64,000 nt of DNA from Sporosarcina sp. PTS2304 (GTDB taxonomy: Bacteria; Bacillota; Bacilli; Bacillales_A; Planococcaceae), in the NCBI RefSeq assembly GCF_003351785.1, contig NZ_CP031230.1, forward strand, positions 2,712,501-2,776,500. Reading direction: 5' to 3'. Position numbers and translations under genes: made by a program. Shown here one piece after another: positions 45,151-55,844 of this stretch (position 1 is the first letter of the stretch; each line of letters starts with the position of its first letter). Below the pieces are notes generated by a model. It ran no database searches. It had not been told where the DNA came from and saw only the letters and a list, made by a program, of their open reading frames with translations.

Positions 45151-45306
45151 ATGACCTATTTTACTGAAGATCTAATCTTCAATCGTGAACTTGAACTTCT
45201 AACCGACGAATATGACACTGCGCCCGCCGACATTAAGAATTTCATCTTGGAAGATATTCAGTTACTTGAATCAGCGATATCTCTTCTAGAAAATGATGTC
45301 CAGTAA
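45151..45306 (+). CDS. Small acidic protein (51 residues)
   Basis: AAGGAGG lies nine bases before ATG 45151. The 51-residue product is strongly acidic and helical (FILEDIQLLESAISLLE), with no cysteine or membrane segment. It is not overlapped by any other gene and is followed by the convergent small gene at 45336. I do not recognise the family, but the strong RBS and amino-acid composition support a real gene. Confidence 0.6.
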   Translation: MTYFTEDLIFNRELELLTDEYDTAPADIKNFILEDIQLLESAISLLENDVQ

Positions 45307-45335
45307 CTTGCTGTTATATAGTAAGTGAAACTCAC

Positions 45336-45563
45336 TTATCCAAATAACTGATCCAATCTATGATTTCGCTCTTCGCGTTCTGTTTCCGAAGCTAAATCGT
45401 ATTTTTTTAATAGATGAAATACTTCATTCAACGTCTCTTGGTCCAAAGGCTTGCTTAAAAATAGCTGACAACGCTTCTGTAGTTCACTTGGCATCCATGC
45501 TTGCTGTTGTGTTAACTTTTGTTTCACATCGTTTTGTGAATGATCAATTGAACATCTACTCAT
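45336..45563 (-). CDS. Small hypothetical protein (75 residues)
   Basis: The 75-residue product starts at ATG 45563 with AGGGGCG upstream. It is soluble and mainly helical, with a segment FHLLKKYDLASETEREERN. It probably belongs to a lineage-restricted Bacillales family of unknown function. It lies upstream of nothing on its strand and downstream of splB (108 bases), so it may be expressed on its own. Confidence 0.6.
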   Translation of the reverse strand: MSRCSIDHSQNDVKQKLTQQQAWMPSELQKRCQLFLSKPLDQETLNEVFHLLKKYDLASETEREERNHRLDQLFG

Positions 45564-45670
45564 TACTATCGCCCCTTTTGTCCACTATACCATACTATTT
45601 TGCGCTTTTAAAATGAAGGCTTGTCGCTGATGTCGTTATAGCTACGAGTCTTTTTTGTTATCTGAAAAAC

Positions 45671-46705
45671 TTATGTGAAATATTCTAGCTTCGCATGTGG
45701 GAAGAACTCTTCTATATAACTGTATAGTCTTTCTTTAATTTGATCTTCTTCATCTTTTGGATAAATATATTTGCCGATTCCATATTTACCCCATTTGTAT
45801 CTGCGCTTCTCTTCATCCAATTCAAGTTTAGTTTTGGGATAGTTTTTTTCAATTACTCTTTTCGCCGGTTTTGTAAAACGATGCTGTATTAACTCAAATG
45901 TTAAGTCCTTCCTTGCGTCCTGTGGTAGCTCGGCATCGAGACGTTCGAACAATTTACGGTAGCCACTTTCCCACCCGTCATGTAAATAGATGGGTGCAAC
46001 GACAAAGCCAAGAGGATATCCTGCCCTCGCCACTTTCCCTGCTGCCTCTATTCGTTTGTCCAGTGGAGAGGTGCCGGGTTCGAAGTTTTTAATGACGTAC
46101 TCTGCATTCACACTAAACCGAAATCGCGTTTTACCATTATGCCGGGCATCTAGTAAATGATCGACAAAATGAAACTTCGTCACAAAGCGTAATCGTCCAA
46201 GCTTTGTTTGACCAATATGTTCAATCGTACGTTTCAACGAGTGTGTTGAGTGATCAATTCCTACGATGTCTGATGTACAAGCTGCTTCAAAACGCGTGAT
46301 TTCAGGTGCACGCTGTTCGATATATTGATCTGCAGCTTGTAAAATTTCTTCTACATTTACATATGTCCGAATATACGGTTTACTCCCCATCGTCGTTTGT
46401 AAATAACAATAGTGACAATGCCCCATACACCCTGTCGCAAGTGGAATCGCATATTCTGCAGATGGCTTAGATGTATCAAACTTCAATGTTTTGCGTATAC
46501 CGACTACTAACGTAGACTTCGCTATGCGATACTTTTGCGCATCATTGTCACCCGGTAGATTACGTACTTGATTATGCGAAGTTGTATAACGAATTTCAAT
46601 ATCCATTTTTTCAAATTTGCTTTTCAACTCTTGCCCTAGCGGATAATGCAGTGCATCCGGTTCAAAATAGACCAACTGTGGAACGAAAGGTTTATTCATA
46701 GTCAT
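45671..46705 (-). CDS. splB: Spore photoproduct lyase
   Basis: This radical-SAM enzyme reverses the UV-induced thymine dimer of spores (5-thyminyl-5,6-dihydrothymine) during germination. The cluster motif is C93-GH-C97-HY-C100 (CMGHCHYC), and C143, the expected hydrogen donor, is present in AACTSDI. Length (344) is normal. GGAGATAAA precedes ATG 46705. There is no splA upstream. It shows that the organism forms endospores. Confidence 0.97.
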   Translation of the reverse strand: MTMNKPFVPQLVYFEPDALHYPLGQELKSKFEKMDIEIRYTTSHNQVRNLPGDNDAQKYRIAKSTLVVGIRKTLKFDTSKPSAEYAIPLATGCMGHCHYCYLQTTMGSKPYIRTYVNVEEILQAADQYIEQRAPEITRFEAACTSDIVGIDHSTHSLKRTIEHIGQTKLGRLRFVTKFHFVDHLLDARHNGKTRFRFSVNAEYVIKNFEPGTSPLDKRIEAAGKVARAGYPLGFVVAPIYLHDGWESGYRKLFERLDAELPQDARKDLTFELIQHRFTKPAKRVIEKNYPKTKLELDEEKRRYKWGKYGIGKYIYPKDEEDQIKERLYSYIEEFFPHAKLEYFT

Positions 46706-46879
46706 TTTATCTCCTATACGTAATGTATTTACGATAGTGTGGACCTTTCCTGCAATATTATGACGAGTGGTATACTACTTTATTTTATCGTTGTACGCTT
46801 ATCCTATTGCATTTTTTAAGAAACCGTAAATAATTAATAAATAGCACCAACATTCGGAAGGCCTGGGAGATGAGTGAGC

Positions 46880-48208
46880 ATGAACGTGAAAAAGCGCAGG
46901 AAAAAATCTATGTCTCCACCCGCTTTAATTGCATCCTCTTTTGTCATTACTATTTTAATCGGTACTTTGCTTTTAAAATTACCTTTTGCAACAAAAGTAC
47001 CGATCACCTGGGTGCAAGCATTATTCACCGCCACTTCCGCCACTACGGTGACAGGGTTAAGTGTATTTGATATTTCTTCGACTCTGACAGTGTTCGGTGA
47101 AATCGTCTTACTGTTGCTCATTCAAATTGGCGGCGTCGGGTTAATGGCTTTCGCTGTGGCTATACTCATTATCCTCGGAAGAAAAGTAGGAATGAAAAAC
47201 CGGATCTTTATTCAAGAGACATTTAGTTATCATTCCATAGGGGGGACTGTAAAGTTTTTACGCGAAATTTTACTTTTCGTTTTCACGACGGAAGGTATCG
47301 CATTTATTGCGTTGTCATTCGTTTGGGTACCGGAGTACGGTTGGAAAGACGGCTTATATTACAGCTTATTTCATGTAGTATCTGCTTTTAATAATGCCGG
47401 TTTCTCTTTATTTCCTGACAATCTGATAGCCTTCACCGATCAGCCTGCAGTCATTGTCATTTTGTCTGCGTTATTCATAATAGGTGGAATCGGATTTGTC
47501 GTAGTTATGGATACTCTTCAAAAAAGATCTATTCGCCAATGGACTCTTCATACAAAAGTAATGATTTACAGCACCATTACATTGAATGGAATCGCTATGC
47601 TGTTTTTATTGATCATGGAGTATCATAACGATAAGACTATTGGAAATCTAAGCTTTTTTGATAAATTGTGGACGTCTTACTTTCAATCGGTCACGCCAAG
47701 AACTGCCGGCTTCAATATGGTGCCCATGGAAGATATGGAGGAATCCTCTTTACTGCTCACCCTTTTACTAATGTTTATCGGAGGAGGCAGCGCATCAACA
47801 GCATCAGGGATTAAGTTAACAACTTTTATCGTCATCCTATTGACTACGCTGTCATATTTCAGAGGAATTCGCGAGCCGCATATTTTCAATCGGACGATTA
47901 AAACGGAAATCATTTTCCGTTCTATGGCTATTGCCGCTGTCAGTTCAGGGGTCATCTTCATCGCGCTATTTTTCTTAACTATAACGGAAAAGATCCCCTT
48001 CCTGCCTTTACTCTTCGAAACTGTCTCGGCATACGGAACTGTTGGGTTGTCATTAGGGATTACGAGTAATTTAAGCCCATTCGGTGAAGTTATCATTTGT
48101 ATCGTCATGTTTTTAGGCCGCATTGGTCCTCTTACGTTATTCTTTTTACTAATCCGCACAAAAAAGGAATCCTATTATTACTCGTACGACCATGTGCATA
48201 CAGGTTGA
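46880..48208 (+). CDS. Ktr/Trk-type potassium uptake membrane subunit
   Basis: The protein is about 442 residues, with eight or more helices and four filter-like P-loops (TATSATTVTGLS, VVSAFNNAGFSLF, VTPRTAGFNM, FETVSAYGTVGLS), the layout of KtrB/KtrD K+ channels-transporters. The regulatory KtrA/KtrC gene is not adjacent. GTG 46874 is an alternative start. The terminator follows directly. Confidence 0.92.
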   Translation: MNVKKRRKKSMSPPALIASSFVITILIGTLLLKLPFATKVPITWVQALFTATSATTVTGLSVFDISSTLTVFGEIVLLLLIQIGGVGLMAFAVAILIILGRKVGMKNRIFIQETFSYHSIGGTVKFLREILLFVFTTEGIAFIALSFVWVPEYGWKDGLYYSLFHVVSAFNNAGFSLFPDNLIAFTDQPAVIVILSALFIIGGIGFVVVMDTLQKRSIRQWTLHTKVMIYSTITLNGIAMLFLLIMEYHNDKTIGNLSFFDKLWTSYFQSVTPRTAGFNMVPMEDMEESSLLLTLLLMFIGGGSASTASGIKLTTFIVILLTTLSYFRGIREPHIFNRTIKTEIIFRSMAIAAVSSGVIFIALFFLTITEKIPFLPLLFETVSAYGTVGLSLGITSNLSPFGEVIICIVMFLGRIGPLTLFFLLIRTKKESYYYSYDHVHTG

Positions 48209-48218
48209 ATATATAGTT

Positions 48219-48246
48219 AAACCCCAACCATGCATGGCTGGGGTTT
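48219..48246. terminator. Terminator between convergent genes
   Basis: AAACCCCA/TGGGGTTT with inner CCATGCATGG forms a compact GC-rich stem. Confidence 0.8.
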
Positions 48247-48252
48247 ATATTT

Positions 48253-49707
48253 TTATGTTCCGCAATACGTTTGATAGGAGGTGTTTTCACGTGGAGGATT
48301 CACATACTCCTCTTGTTCCTTTGTGTAAGCAAACGGGTTTTCAAGTGCATGAAGTAGTGTAGCGAATCGTGCGAGATCCCCTTTTTCCGCCATCGCCAAT
48401 GCTTCTTCTACATAATAATTTCTAGGGATGATTGACGGATTATGCTGTTTCATTCGTTCTTTTACAGCTTTCTGATCATGAGGCTGTCTTTTTAGTCTGG
48501 CTATCCATTGCTCTTTCCATTCTATAAAGTCTGTTGTGCTGAAAAACTTTTCGGTCTGATCTACCGTCAATGACCGGAATGTATTCGTATAATCAGCCTC
48601 ATGTTTTTTCATACAATCCAATAAATCGGTTATCAGCGTTTCATCTTCCTCTTCTTTAGTAAACAAACCAAGTTTTGCTCTCATTTCTTCCAGCCATTCC
48701 GTTACGTACAACCTAGCAAACTGCGATAATGCACCCTCAGCTAGTGTTACAGCTTCCTCTCGATCTTCATGCAATAACGGCAAAAGCGTCTCCGCGAATC
48801 GAGTGACATTCCATTCCGCAATACCCGGTTGGTTTCGATAAGAATATCTTCCTTGCACATCAATCGAACTAAAGACCGTCGCTGGATTATACGTGTCTAT
48901 AAATGCACACGGTCCATAATCAATCGTTTCACCGCTAATGGTCATATTATCCGTGTTCATCACACCATGAATAAAGCCCACTGCTTGCCACTTTGCTATT
49001 AGTGAGGCTTGACGCGCAATGACTCCTTCCAGCAATGCTACATATGGGTGTTTTTCAGTGGCCGCGCTAGGCATATGACGATTAATCGTATAATCGGCAA
49101 GTTCACGCAGCTCTTCAATGTTCTCCCGAGCGGCCGCGTATTGAAAAGTACCGACACGCAAATGACTGGCAGCCACTCTGGTCAATACAGCGCCTGTCAA
49201 TGCCGTTTCTCGCAAAACGGGCTCTCCCGTTACAGTAACCGCTAAACTGCGTGTTGTTGGAATGCCTAATCCGTGCATAGCTTCACTGATCATATACTCA
49301 CGCAACATCGGACCGAGTGCTGCACGCCCATCGCCTCCACGGGAATACGGCGTCCTTCCTGAACCTTTCAACTGAATATCTACTCGCTTCCCTTGTGCAG
49401 TAATAAGTTCACCGAGAAGCATCGCCCGTCCATCTCCAAGCATCGTAAAATTTCCAAATTGATGTCCTGCATAAGCTTGTGCGATTGGCTCAACCCCTTT
49501 AAAACCTTCATTTCCCGCGAAAATAGAAATACATTTTGGTGTGTTCAATTGCTGCGGATCAATACCGAGTGAGTCAGCTAACTGATCATTGACCAAGACA
49601 AGCTGTGGTGAACTTACACTATTTGGTGAAACGGACGTATAAAAAGCTTGTGGCAACTGACAAAAACTACATTCTATATTCCAACTTAATGAATTATTGT
49701 TCTTCAT
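48253..49707 (-). CDS. selO: Protein adenylyltransferase SelO (YdiU family)
   Basis: The 484-residue protein is a pseudokinase-fold AMP transferase that attaches AMP to serine, threonine or tyrosine of target proteins. Family motifs are clear: [59 protein letters not shown]. The C-terminus ends YCGT, with the cysteine where animal SelO has selenocysteine. It is transcribed alone, opposite to the K+ transporter. Confidence 0.95.
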   Translation of the reverse strand: MKNNNSLSWNIECSFCQLPQAFYTSVSPNSVSSPQLVLVNDQLADSLGIDPQQLNTPKCISIFAGNEGFKGVEPIAQAYAGHQFGNFTMLGDGRAMLLGELITAQGKRVDIQLKGSGRTPYSRGGDGRAALGPMLREYMISEAMHGLGIPTTRSLAVTVTGEPVLRETALTGAVLTRVAASHLRVGTFQYAAARENIEELRELADYTINRHMPSAATEKHPYVALLEGVIARQASLIAKWQAVGFIHGVMNTDNMTISGETIDYGPCAFIDTYNPATVFSSIDVQGRYSYRNQPGIAEWNVTRFAETLLPLLHEDREEAVTLAEGALSQFARLYVTEWLEEMRAKLGLFTKEEEDETLITDLLDCMKKHEADYTNTFRSLTVDQTEKFFSTTDFIEWKEQWIARLKRQPHDQKAVKERMKQHNPSIIPRNYYVEEALAMAEKGDLARFATLLHALENPFAYTKEQEEYVNPPRENTSYQTYCGT

Positions 49708-49882
49708 ATGTTCTCCCTTCTACATCATACGCTGTCTATTATGCCTAAATTTCTGACATTCCATGCGATAAAATAATTTGCATCTACTAAAAAAGCAAGA
49801 AATATTCTAAAATAATTTGTGGTTTTTTATCGACATTTAGAACTTTTTACTCAAAATCCACACTTAATTTTTAGTAATTGTA

Positions 49883-49910
49883 TTGATTTGTGTGAGAATA
49901 TATCTATAAT
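49883..49910 (+). promoter_or_regulatory. Sigma-A-type promoter for the chemoreceptor gene
   Basis: TTGATT, a 16-bp spacer and TATAAT lie 33 bases before the ATG at 49943. Confidence 0.55.
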
Positions 49911-49942
49911 GATTATAAACACTAGCTTAGGAGGCTTATATT

Positions 49943-51679
49943 ATGTCTTCATTTCGCCCTAAAATGAATGTAGAGCAATTGCTCCAGCGAGGAACGGATT
50001 TACAAGCACCTCAACGCTTTCAAGAAACACTCCACTATAATCACTTCAAGAAAGTAGACGTTCAAAACCTCTGTGAATTATATAAAAAACTAGAGAATGT
50101 CACGCCTACCATATCAGAAATCTTTGAACAATATTTAACAGAGCTCTCACCTAGTCGCAAAAATCCTGTTCCTAAAAACCTAATAAGTGACTACTTAACA
50201 AACTTTTTCACCCATACACGTGATAAAGAGTATATGGAAAAAACACTGCAATTTTTCTTCACTTTACGCAATCATCAGTTTGAAGCAGGAAAAACAATTG
50301 TACTGTTTAATCAGTTTGCCTTTTATATTCAAACACACCTATTATATCACTTCGGATACCGTCCAACGAAAGCATTTGAATTGATGCGTTCGCTACAAGC
50401 TGCTGTCAATATCGACCAACAACTCTATGTTGAACTAATGACAGAGCAAACCGTTGAACATGTCGTAACTGAAATCTCCAGCCTCGTCGATGCAAATGCT
50501 AAAATTATGTTTATGAAAGATTTAATATTCAATCTTGATAGTCAGTCTGATGAAATCCAATCATCTACCGCAGCTACTGAACAAATTACTGCTTCGATTA
50601 TGGAAGTTGCCAATACGTCTTCACGTATTTCAGAAAAGACGTCAGACTCTGTCAACTACGCTGTGAACAGTAAAAAAACGATTGAAACGACGTTAGATGA
50701 TATTTTTCAAACGGAAGAGCAATTTCGCTCTATCGTAGAAACTTTCGCTTCTCTACAGCAACGTGTAGGAGATATAGAAAATGTTGTACAATTAATCAAC
50801 GGCATTGCAGGACAAACAAATTTATTAGCTTTGAATGCTTCCATTGAAGCCGCACGTGCTGGTGAGCATGGTAAAGGTTTTGCTGTTGTGGCACAGGAAG
50901 TCCGAAAACTTGCGGAAAACACAGTAGCCGCACTATCAGAAGTGACAGAAAATGTTGACCACTTAAAAACCTATGCAAATAACGTATCTACTTCTATTGA
51001 AGATACAACGAAGATCATTACGCATGCGACTGCAGAAGCAAAAAATGCTTTACCTTTACTCACTGCAATTGTGTCAGCCATTGAAGAGATCAATTTGGAT
51101 GTGAGTAATACAGCAGCCATTTCTGAACAACAAGCTGCATCGATCGACGAAGTATCTCAACGTATGATGGCTATTTCCCAAACTCAAGAAGACATTCGTC
51201 ACTTTGGCGAGCGAACCTCTGCCTCTATTTATGATTTAAGTCAAGAAATCAATAACTTCCGGTTACGAGTGATCGAAGAGAATAATGTACATTTATCATC
51301 TAATGCACTACTTCAATTATCAAAGGCAGACCATATACTATGGAAATGGCGCATTTACAATATGATTCTCGGTTTAGAAACAGTGAAACCTTCCGATGTC
51401 GCTTCCCATCAAGAGTGTCGTTTAGGTAAATGGTATGACCAAGAACTTACAAAGCAAAGACTTGGTCATTTAGTTGCTTACAAAAATTTAGTAACTCCCC
51501 ATGCCGCTGTGCACAAATATGCGCGTGAAGCTGCCACACACTTTGAACAAGGAAATATAGCAGCCGCTGAAGAAAGTCTTCATCAGTTAGAAAGAGCTTC
51601 CGCTGAAGTTATCGATTTACTAGACGTACTAATTTCTGAAAATGCGAAAGAAAACGTTACTCTGCAGTCCATCTCATAA
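49943..51679 (+). CDS. Soluble globin-coupled methyl-accepting chemoreceptor with CZB domain
   Basis: The 578-residue protein lacks membrane helices. Residues about 1-170 look like a HemAT-type globin sensor, with H111 in [13 protein letters not shown] as likely proximal heme ligand. The MCP signalling hairpin ([19 protein letters not shown]) lies near 290-310. The C-terminal 120 residues fit a chemoreceptor zinc-binding CZB domain: H in HILW, C in CRLGKW and a HAAVH pair. It would combine oxygen and zinc/hypochlorite-type sensing in aerotaxis. GGAGG precedes the ATG. The composite repeat follows downstream. Confidence 0.88.
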   Translation: MSSFRPKMNVEQLLQRGTDLQAPQRFQETLHYNHFKKVDVQNLCELYKKLENVTPTISEIFEQYLTELSPSRKNPVPKNLISDYLTNFFTHTRDKEYMEKTLQFFFTLRNHQFEAGKTIVLFNQFAFYIQTHLLYHFGYRPTKAFELMRSLQAAVNIDQQLYVELMTEQTVEHVVTEISSLVDANAKIMFMKDLIFNLDSQSDEIQSSTAATEQITASIMEVANTSSRISEKTSDSVNYAVNSKKTIETTLDDIFQTEEQFRSIVETFASLQQRVGDIENVVQLINGIAGQTNLLALNASIEAARAGEHGKGFAVVAQEVRKLAENTVAALSEVTENVDHLKTYANNVSTSIEDTTKIITHATAEAKNALPLLTAIVSAIEEINLDVSNTAAISEQQAASIDEVSQRMMAISQTQEDIRHFGERTSASIYDLSQEINNFRLRVIEENNVHLSSNALLQLSKADHILWKWRIYNMILGLETVKPSDVASHQECRLGKWYDQELTKQRLGHLVAYKNLVTPHAAVHKYAREAATHFEQGNIAAAEESLHQLERASAEVIDLLDVLISENAKENVTLQSIS

Positions 51680-51789
51680 ATCAAGCCTATTGTGTAACTA
51701 TATGATGCATCATCCAAACATTCATTTAAAAATGAGGTAGACGATAGGAATAAGTGAGCGAATTCAGGTGGTCAGAATACAGCGGTTCG

Positions 51790-52970
51790 TGCGATTGAAT
51801 GGAGTGACGCTGACTTGAAGAGTCATGCGGCTTACGCTTCCAGACGATACGCTTTCCGGAGGGGGCGCGGTGGACCTCGCAAAAGTGCGCTGCGAGTTAC
51901 ACCTGTCGCCCTGATCCTCCCGGAGTCGATCGTCTTCCAGCTTCAGCCGTACTTAGTGTAGGCAAGACAGTTTGATCACTCTTTGTATGTGGTGAAGACT
52001 ACGTGGGCTTGTCTGCTACTTCATGTTCGTTTATTAGATGGAGCAAGGCTAACTTGAAGAGTCTTACGGCTTGCGCTTCCAGACGATACGCTTTCCGGAG
52101 GGGGCGCGGTGGACCTCGCAAAAGTGCACTGCGAGTTACACCTGTCGCCCTGATCCTCCCGGAGTCGATCGTCCTCCAGCTTCAGCCGTACTTTGTGTAG
52201 GCAAGACAGTTTGATCACTCTTTGTAGAGGGCTAAAACCAAGTAGACTTGTCTGATACCATGCGACCGCTTTTGGAGTTAGATAGTGGTGAAGTATTATC
52301 AGCTACTATGACTGCTTCGATGAACTGAGTGAAAAAAGAAGTGACCCTATATGCATTCAATCAGGCAATCTAAAGCTTCACCCACATTGTCGAGGAAGCG
52401 TAACTTACCATACTTTATTTCTGGACGAACACAAACTGACTTCCCGACACAACCTCAAGGATTCTCCCGGAAGAACCGGCGACTCCTGGAGGATCAGGAA
52501 GAGCCGTTGCGAAGGACGGCTTTTGCGAGTGAAGCGCAGCGAGAAGGAGCACATCTTTGCACTTGACAGGCGTAATCGCCAAAGAACTTCTGGCGAGTCC
52601 GCCGCGTGCCCTCAGGAAAGCGTCCGGTTCTGTAGGGAGAATCCTAGCACGCATACTATTTTGCTGCACCACAAAAGAAGCGTAACTTACCCTACCCCAA
52701 CTTCTGGACGAACATCAACTGACTTCCCTACAAAAACTCAAGGATTCTCCCGGAAGAACCGGCGACTCCTGGAGGATCAGGACGACAGGCGTAATCGCCA
52801 AAGAACTTCTGGCGAGTCCGCCGCGTCCCCTCAGGAAAGCGTCCGGTTCTGTAGGGAGAATCCTCACACGTACAATACTTTTCTGCACTGCATAAGAAGA
52901 GTCACTTACCCTACCCCAACTTCTGGACGAACATCAACTGACTTCCCTACAAAAACTCAAGGATTCTCCC
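51790..52970. repeat. Composite GC-rich repeat, locus 4 (B-B-linker-A-A-partial A)
   Basis: B modules lie at 51828-51949 and 52067-52188 (period 239 bp), the linker at 52189-52455, and A modules at 52456-52644 (with a 65-bp insertion) and 52739-52863 (period about 218 bp without the insertion). A third A is cut at 52957-52970, exactly at the 3' end of the gene on the minus strand. Orientation is as at locus 2. Confidence 0.9.
52500..52564. other. 65-bp insertion inside the first A module of locus 4
   Basis: Compared with the five other A copies, the core GGATCAGGA...GACAGGCG is split by 65 bp (52500-52564) that contains GCGAGTGAAGCGCAGCGAGA. I see no target duplication or relation to other sequence in the window. 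Confidence 0.7.
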
Positions 52971-52975
52971 TGTTT

Positions 52976-53827
52976 TCACTTTGCAAGTGAAAATCCCTTT
53001 CCTAAAATCTCCGATGCATTTAAAAATACAACAAACGAGTGCGGCTCTTCTTCCTGCAATACTTTCTTCAAATAAATCGCTTCTGGTTGTTCCACCACAC
53101 ATAAAATCATCGTCTTCTCTTGATTAGAAAAACCGCCTACTGAACGGATTTTTGTTAACCCCCTATCGATCTCCTCTTTAATAATCGTTTGAATTCGTTC
53201 TTCTTGCTCTGTGATGATCAAGACGAGTTTCGATGGAGAAGACTGTAATTGCACAAAGTCGATTACTTTACTCGTTACGAAAATAGCCATCATCGCAAAC
53301 AGCGCCAACTCCAGATTGAAGACAACCGCAGAAACGATGACCACAGCCCCGTCTACAAGCAACTGGGCATAGCCGCTCGATAAGCCCGAATACTTCTTAA
53401 CGATTTGCGCAACAGTTGCCAGCCCTCCCGTAGAGCCATTTCCTCGATACACAATACCAAGTCCTACCCCCAACAAGATTCCTCCATAAATTGCAGATAA
53501 CAATGGATTATCTATCGTAAATGGGATATCAGCACTTAGCCAAATAGTAAACGGTACAAAAAATGTACCTACTAATGTTTTTAAACTAAAATCCTTTCCT
53601 AGCAAAGCAAGGCCTAGGAAGAATATAGGTATATTAATACACCATTGAACAAATGCTGGTTCAAATTGATACAGCTCATATAAAATTGTACTGATACCTG
53701 ATACACCACCTGCCGCAAGTCTAGCAGGCAAGAAAAATATATTAAATGCTAAGCCGACAAATATCGAGCCAATCATAATCCAACCATATTCTATAAGCAA
53801 CTTTCTCTTCGTTGTTTGGACTTTCAC
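52976..53827 (-). CDS. YitT-family membrane protein (DUF161/DUF2179)
   Basis: The 283-residue protein has five or six helices (residues about 10-190, including PARLAAGGVSGISTIL and GIVYRGNGSTGGLATVAQ, typical of YitT proteins) and a C-terminal soluble DUF2179 domain (about 200-280). Transport or sensing at the membrane is assumed for the family; the function is unproven. The stop codon is directly followed by the truncated A module, so the repeat may have altered the gene's last codons or its terminator. Confidence 0.9.
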   Translation of the reverse strand: MKVQTTKRKLLIEYGWIMIGSIFVGLAFNIFFLPARLAAGGVSGISTILYELYQFEPAFVQWCINIPIFFLGLALLGKDFSLKTLVGTFFVPFTIWLSADIPFTIDNPLLSAIYGGILLGVGLGIVYRGNGSTGGLATVAQIVKKYSGLSSGYAQLLVDGAVVIVSAVVFNLELALFAMMAIFVTSKVIDFVQLQSSPSKLVLIITEQEERIQTIIKEEIDRGLTKIRSVGGFSNQEKTMILCVVEQPEAIYLKKVLQEEEPHSFVVFLNASEILGKGFSLAK

Positions 53828-53985
53828 GTAAGATTCCTTCCTTTCTTGGCAGAAGCGCCTTTGTCATTTTACATGATTTTTCTACAATTAACACTCACAG
53901 ATAAACTACAACTGATTTTCACATACATGCCTATTCATGCATCTACTAGTCTATACAGAAATTCAAGAGGAAAGGATGAATGTGT

Positions 53986-55743
53986 ATGGAATTAACACCT
54001 TTCATAGATCCACTGCCTATCCCTCAATATTGTACGCCGAAAGAACGGCATAGGTGCTTTACGTATTATGAGATTGGAATGAAAGAATTTTATCATTCGT
54101 TTCATAGAGATTTACAACCAACGAAAATTTGGGGGTATGATGGACAATTTCCTGGACCAATCGTAAACGTCAACCGGGGAGAATGTGCCCATGTGAAATG
54201 GATGAATCAACTTCCCGACAAGCATTTATTGCCTATCGACCGCACGTTGCATAGTTCAGGGGAACATATGCCGGACGTTCGCACAGTCGTTCATTTGCAC
54301 GGTGCAGAAGTAGAGTCTGTAAGCGACGGCTATCCCGACGCATGGTTTACGAATGATTTTAAATATGTAGGACCGGTATTTGAAACGCCAGTCTACAAAT
54401 ACAATAACAACCAACGTGCAGCCACTCTTTGGTATCATGACCACGCGATTGGGATTACACGTTTAAACGTCTATGCAGGACTTGTTGGTATGTATATCAT
54501 TCGGGATGAAGAAGAAAAGAAGTTACGATTACCTTCTGGACGTTATGAAATTCCATTAATCATTGCGGATCGTGGCTTTAGAGAGGATGGATCGCTTTTT
54601 TATCCAGATTCCCCAAACTTCACGCCAGGCGTTCCGGAGCCGGGACTCACACTGCCAAATCCATCAGTCACTCCAGGTGAAGCATTTGAAAATATAACAG
54701 TGAACGGAAAAATTTGGCCGTTTTTAGAAGTGGAACGTAGAAAGTATCGTTTCCGTATATTAAATGCGTCCAATGAACGTTTTTATAGGATGAAACTATC
54801 CAATGGTCAGAAAATCATCCAAATCGGATCTGACGGCGGGCTTTTAGAAAAACCAGTTTATATGTCGGAGTTATTAATTGCCCCTTCAGAGCGAATGGAC
54901 GTAATTATAGACTTCTCTAAATTTTCACCTGATACCGAAATTATTCTTACTAATTCAGCAGCCGTCCCCTTTGATTTTCCGCCACCTATTGGAACCCCTC
55001 CAAATCCAGCAACAGATGGTCTCATCATGAAGTTTAAAGTGATTGACTCCACTACTTCGGACATAAGCAGAGTGCCGGCTATCCTCAGTGAAATTCCGAA
55101 ACTGAAAGAGTGTGACGCCGAAAGAATACGGGATATTACACTCGACGCGGATATTGATGAGTTCGGGCGTTTTAAATTTTTATTGAATAATAAAGGATTC
55201 ATGGAACGCATCTCTATCAAACCAATACTCGGTGATACGGAAATTTGGCGTTTTATCAATGTTGCTGGAGCTACTCATCCTATGCATATTCACTTAATTC
55301 AATTTCAAATTCTTGACCGTATTCCTTTTGACACGGAAGGTTTCTTGGCGAATGGATTGCTACAATTTACAGGTCCTGCTGAACTGCCAGCTAAAAATGA
55401 ACGAGGATGGAAAGATACCGTGCAATCACCGCCTGGCTACGTCACTCGCGTCATTATGCGCTTCGGCCCCTTCACTGGTCGCTATGTATACCATTGTCAC
55501 ATCTTAGAGCATGAAGATTATGACATGATGCGGCCATTTGAAGTCGTGGAGCGCAAGTGTAAATCCATTGTTACGTGTTGTTGTAAACGAACAGTATTCT
55601 GTGGTGATCGATGCGACTGCAAAAAGGATAGTAGTGGGGAATGTGATGACCGTTCACCTTGCATACCGCCGAAAGAGGAAGAGGGGATAGACTGTTTACA
55701 ATGTAAAGATTGTGCGGAGATATATCGTTGCGAGTGTGAGTGA
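53986..55743 (+). CDS. cotA: CotA-type multicopper oxidase with cysteine-rich tail
   Basis: The 585-residue product is a three-domain laccase/bilirubin oxidase like spore coat CotA. Copper ligands are complete: HLHG, WYHDH, HPMHIH and YHCHILEHEDYDMM (type 1 Cys, two His and Met). Residues from about 521 form an extra tail of about 65 residues with 14 cysteines (CCC, then repeated C-x-C and C-x2-C), which typical CotA lacks. ATG 53986 fits the AAAGGA site better than ATG 53980. No signal peptide is present, as in coat proteins made in the mother cell. The terminator is perfect. Confidence 0.92.
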   Translation: MELTPFIDPLPIPQYCTPKERHRCFTYYEIGMKEFYHSFHRDLQPTKIWGYDGQFPGPIVNVNRGECAHVKWMNQLPDKHLLPIDRTLHSSGEHMPDVRTVVHLHGAEVESVSDGYPDAWFTNDFKYVGPVFETPVYKYNNNQRAATLWYHDHAIGITRLNVYAGLVGMYIIRDEEEKKLRLPSGRYEIPLIIADRGFREDGSLFYPDSPNFTPGVPEPGLTLPNPSVTPGEAFENITVNGKIWPFLEVERRKYRFRILNASNERFYRMKLSNGQKIIQIGSDGGLLEKPVYMSELLIAPSERMDVIIDFSKFSPDTEIILTNSAAVPFDFPPPIGTPPNPATDGLIMKFKVIDSTTSDISRVPAILSEIPKLKECDAERIRDITLDADIDEFGRFKFLLNNKGFMERISIKPILGDTEIWRFINVAGATHPMHIHLIQFQILDRIPFDTEGFLANGLLQFTGPAELPAKNERGWKDTVQSPPGYVTRVIMRFGPFTGRYVYHCHILEHEDYDMMRPFEVVERKCKSIVTCCCKRTVFCGDRCDCKKDSSGECDDRSPCIPPKEEEGIDCLQCKDCAEIYRCECE

Positions 55744-55787
55744 ATGGAAACATGCGCCAGAAGGAACTACCTATAAATAAACAGCTA

Positions 55788-55823
55788 AAACGCATGCAGG
55801 ATATTTGTATCCTGCATGCGTTT
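55788..55823. terminator. Perfect 16-bp terminator stem after cotA
   Basis: AAACGCATGCAGGATA (55788-55803) pairs exactly with 55808-55823 around TTTG. It can serve both convergent genes. Confidence 0.9.
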
Positions 55824-55844
55824 CCAATTTTTTGTTTTAAATAT

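Noticed and set aside
48253..49707. Selenocysteine at the SelO C-terminus or in SelD
   Set aside because: Both key positions are TGC/TGT cysteine codons and no in-frame TGA followed by conserved sequence is present.
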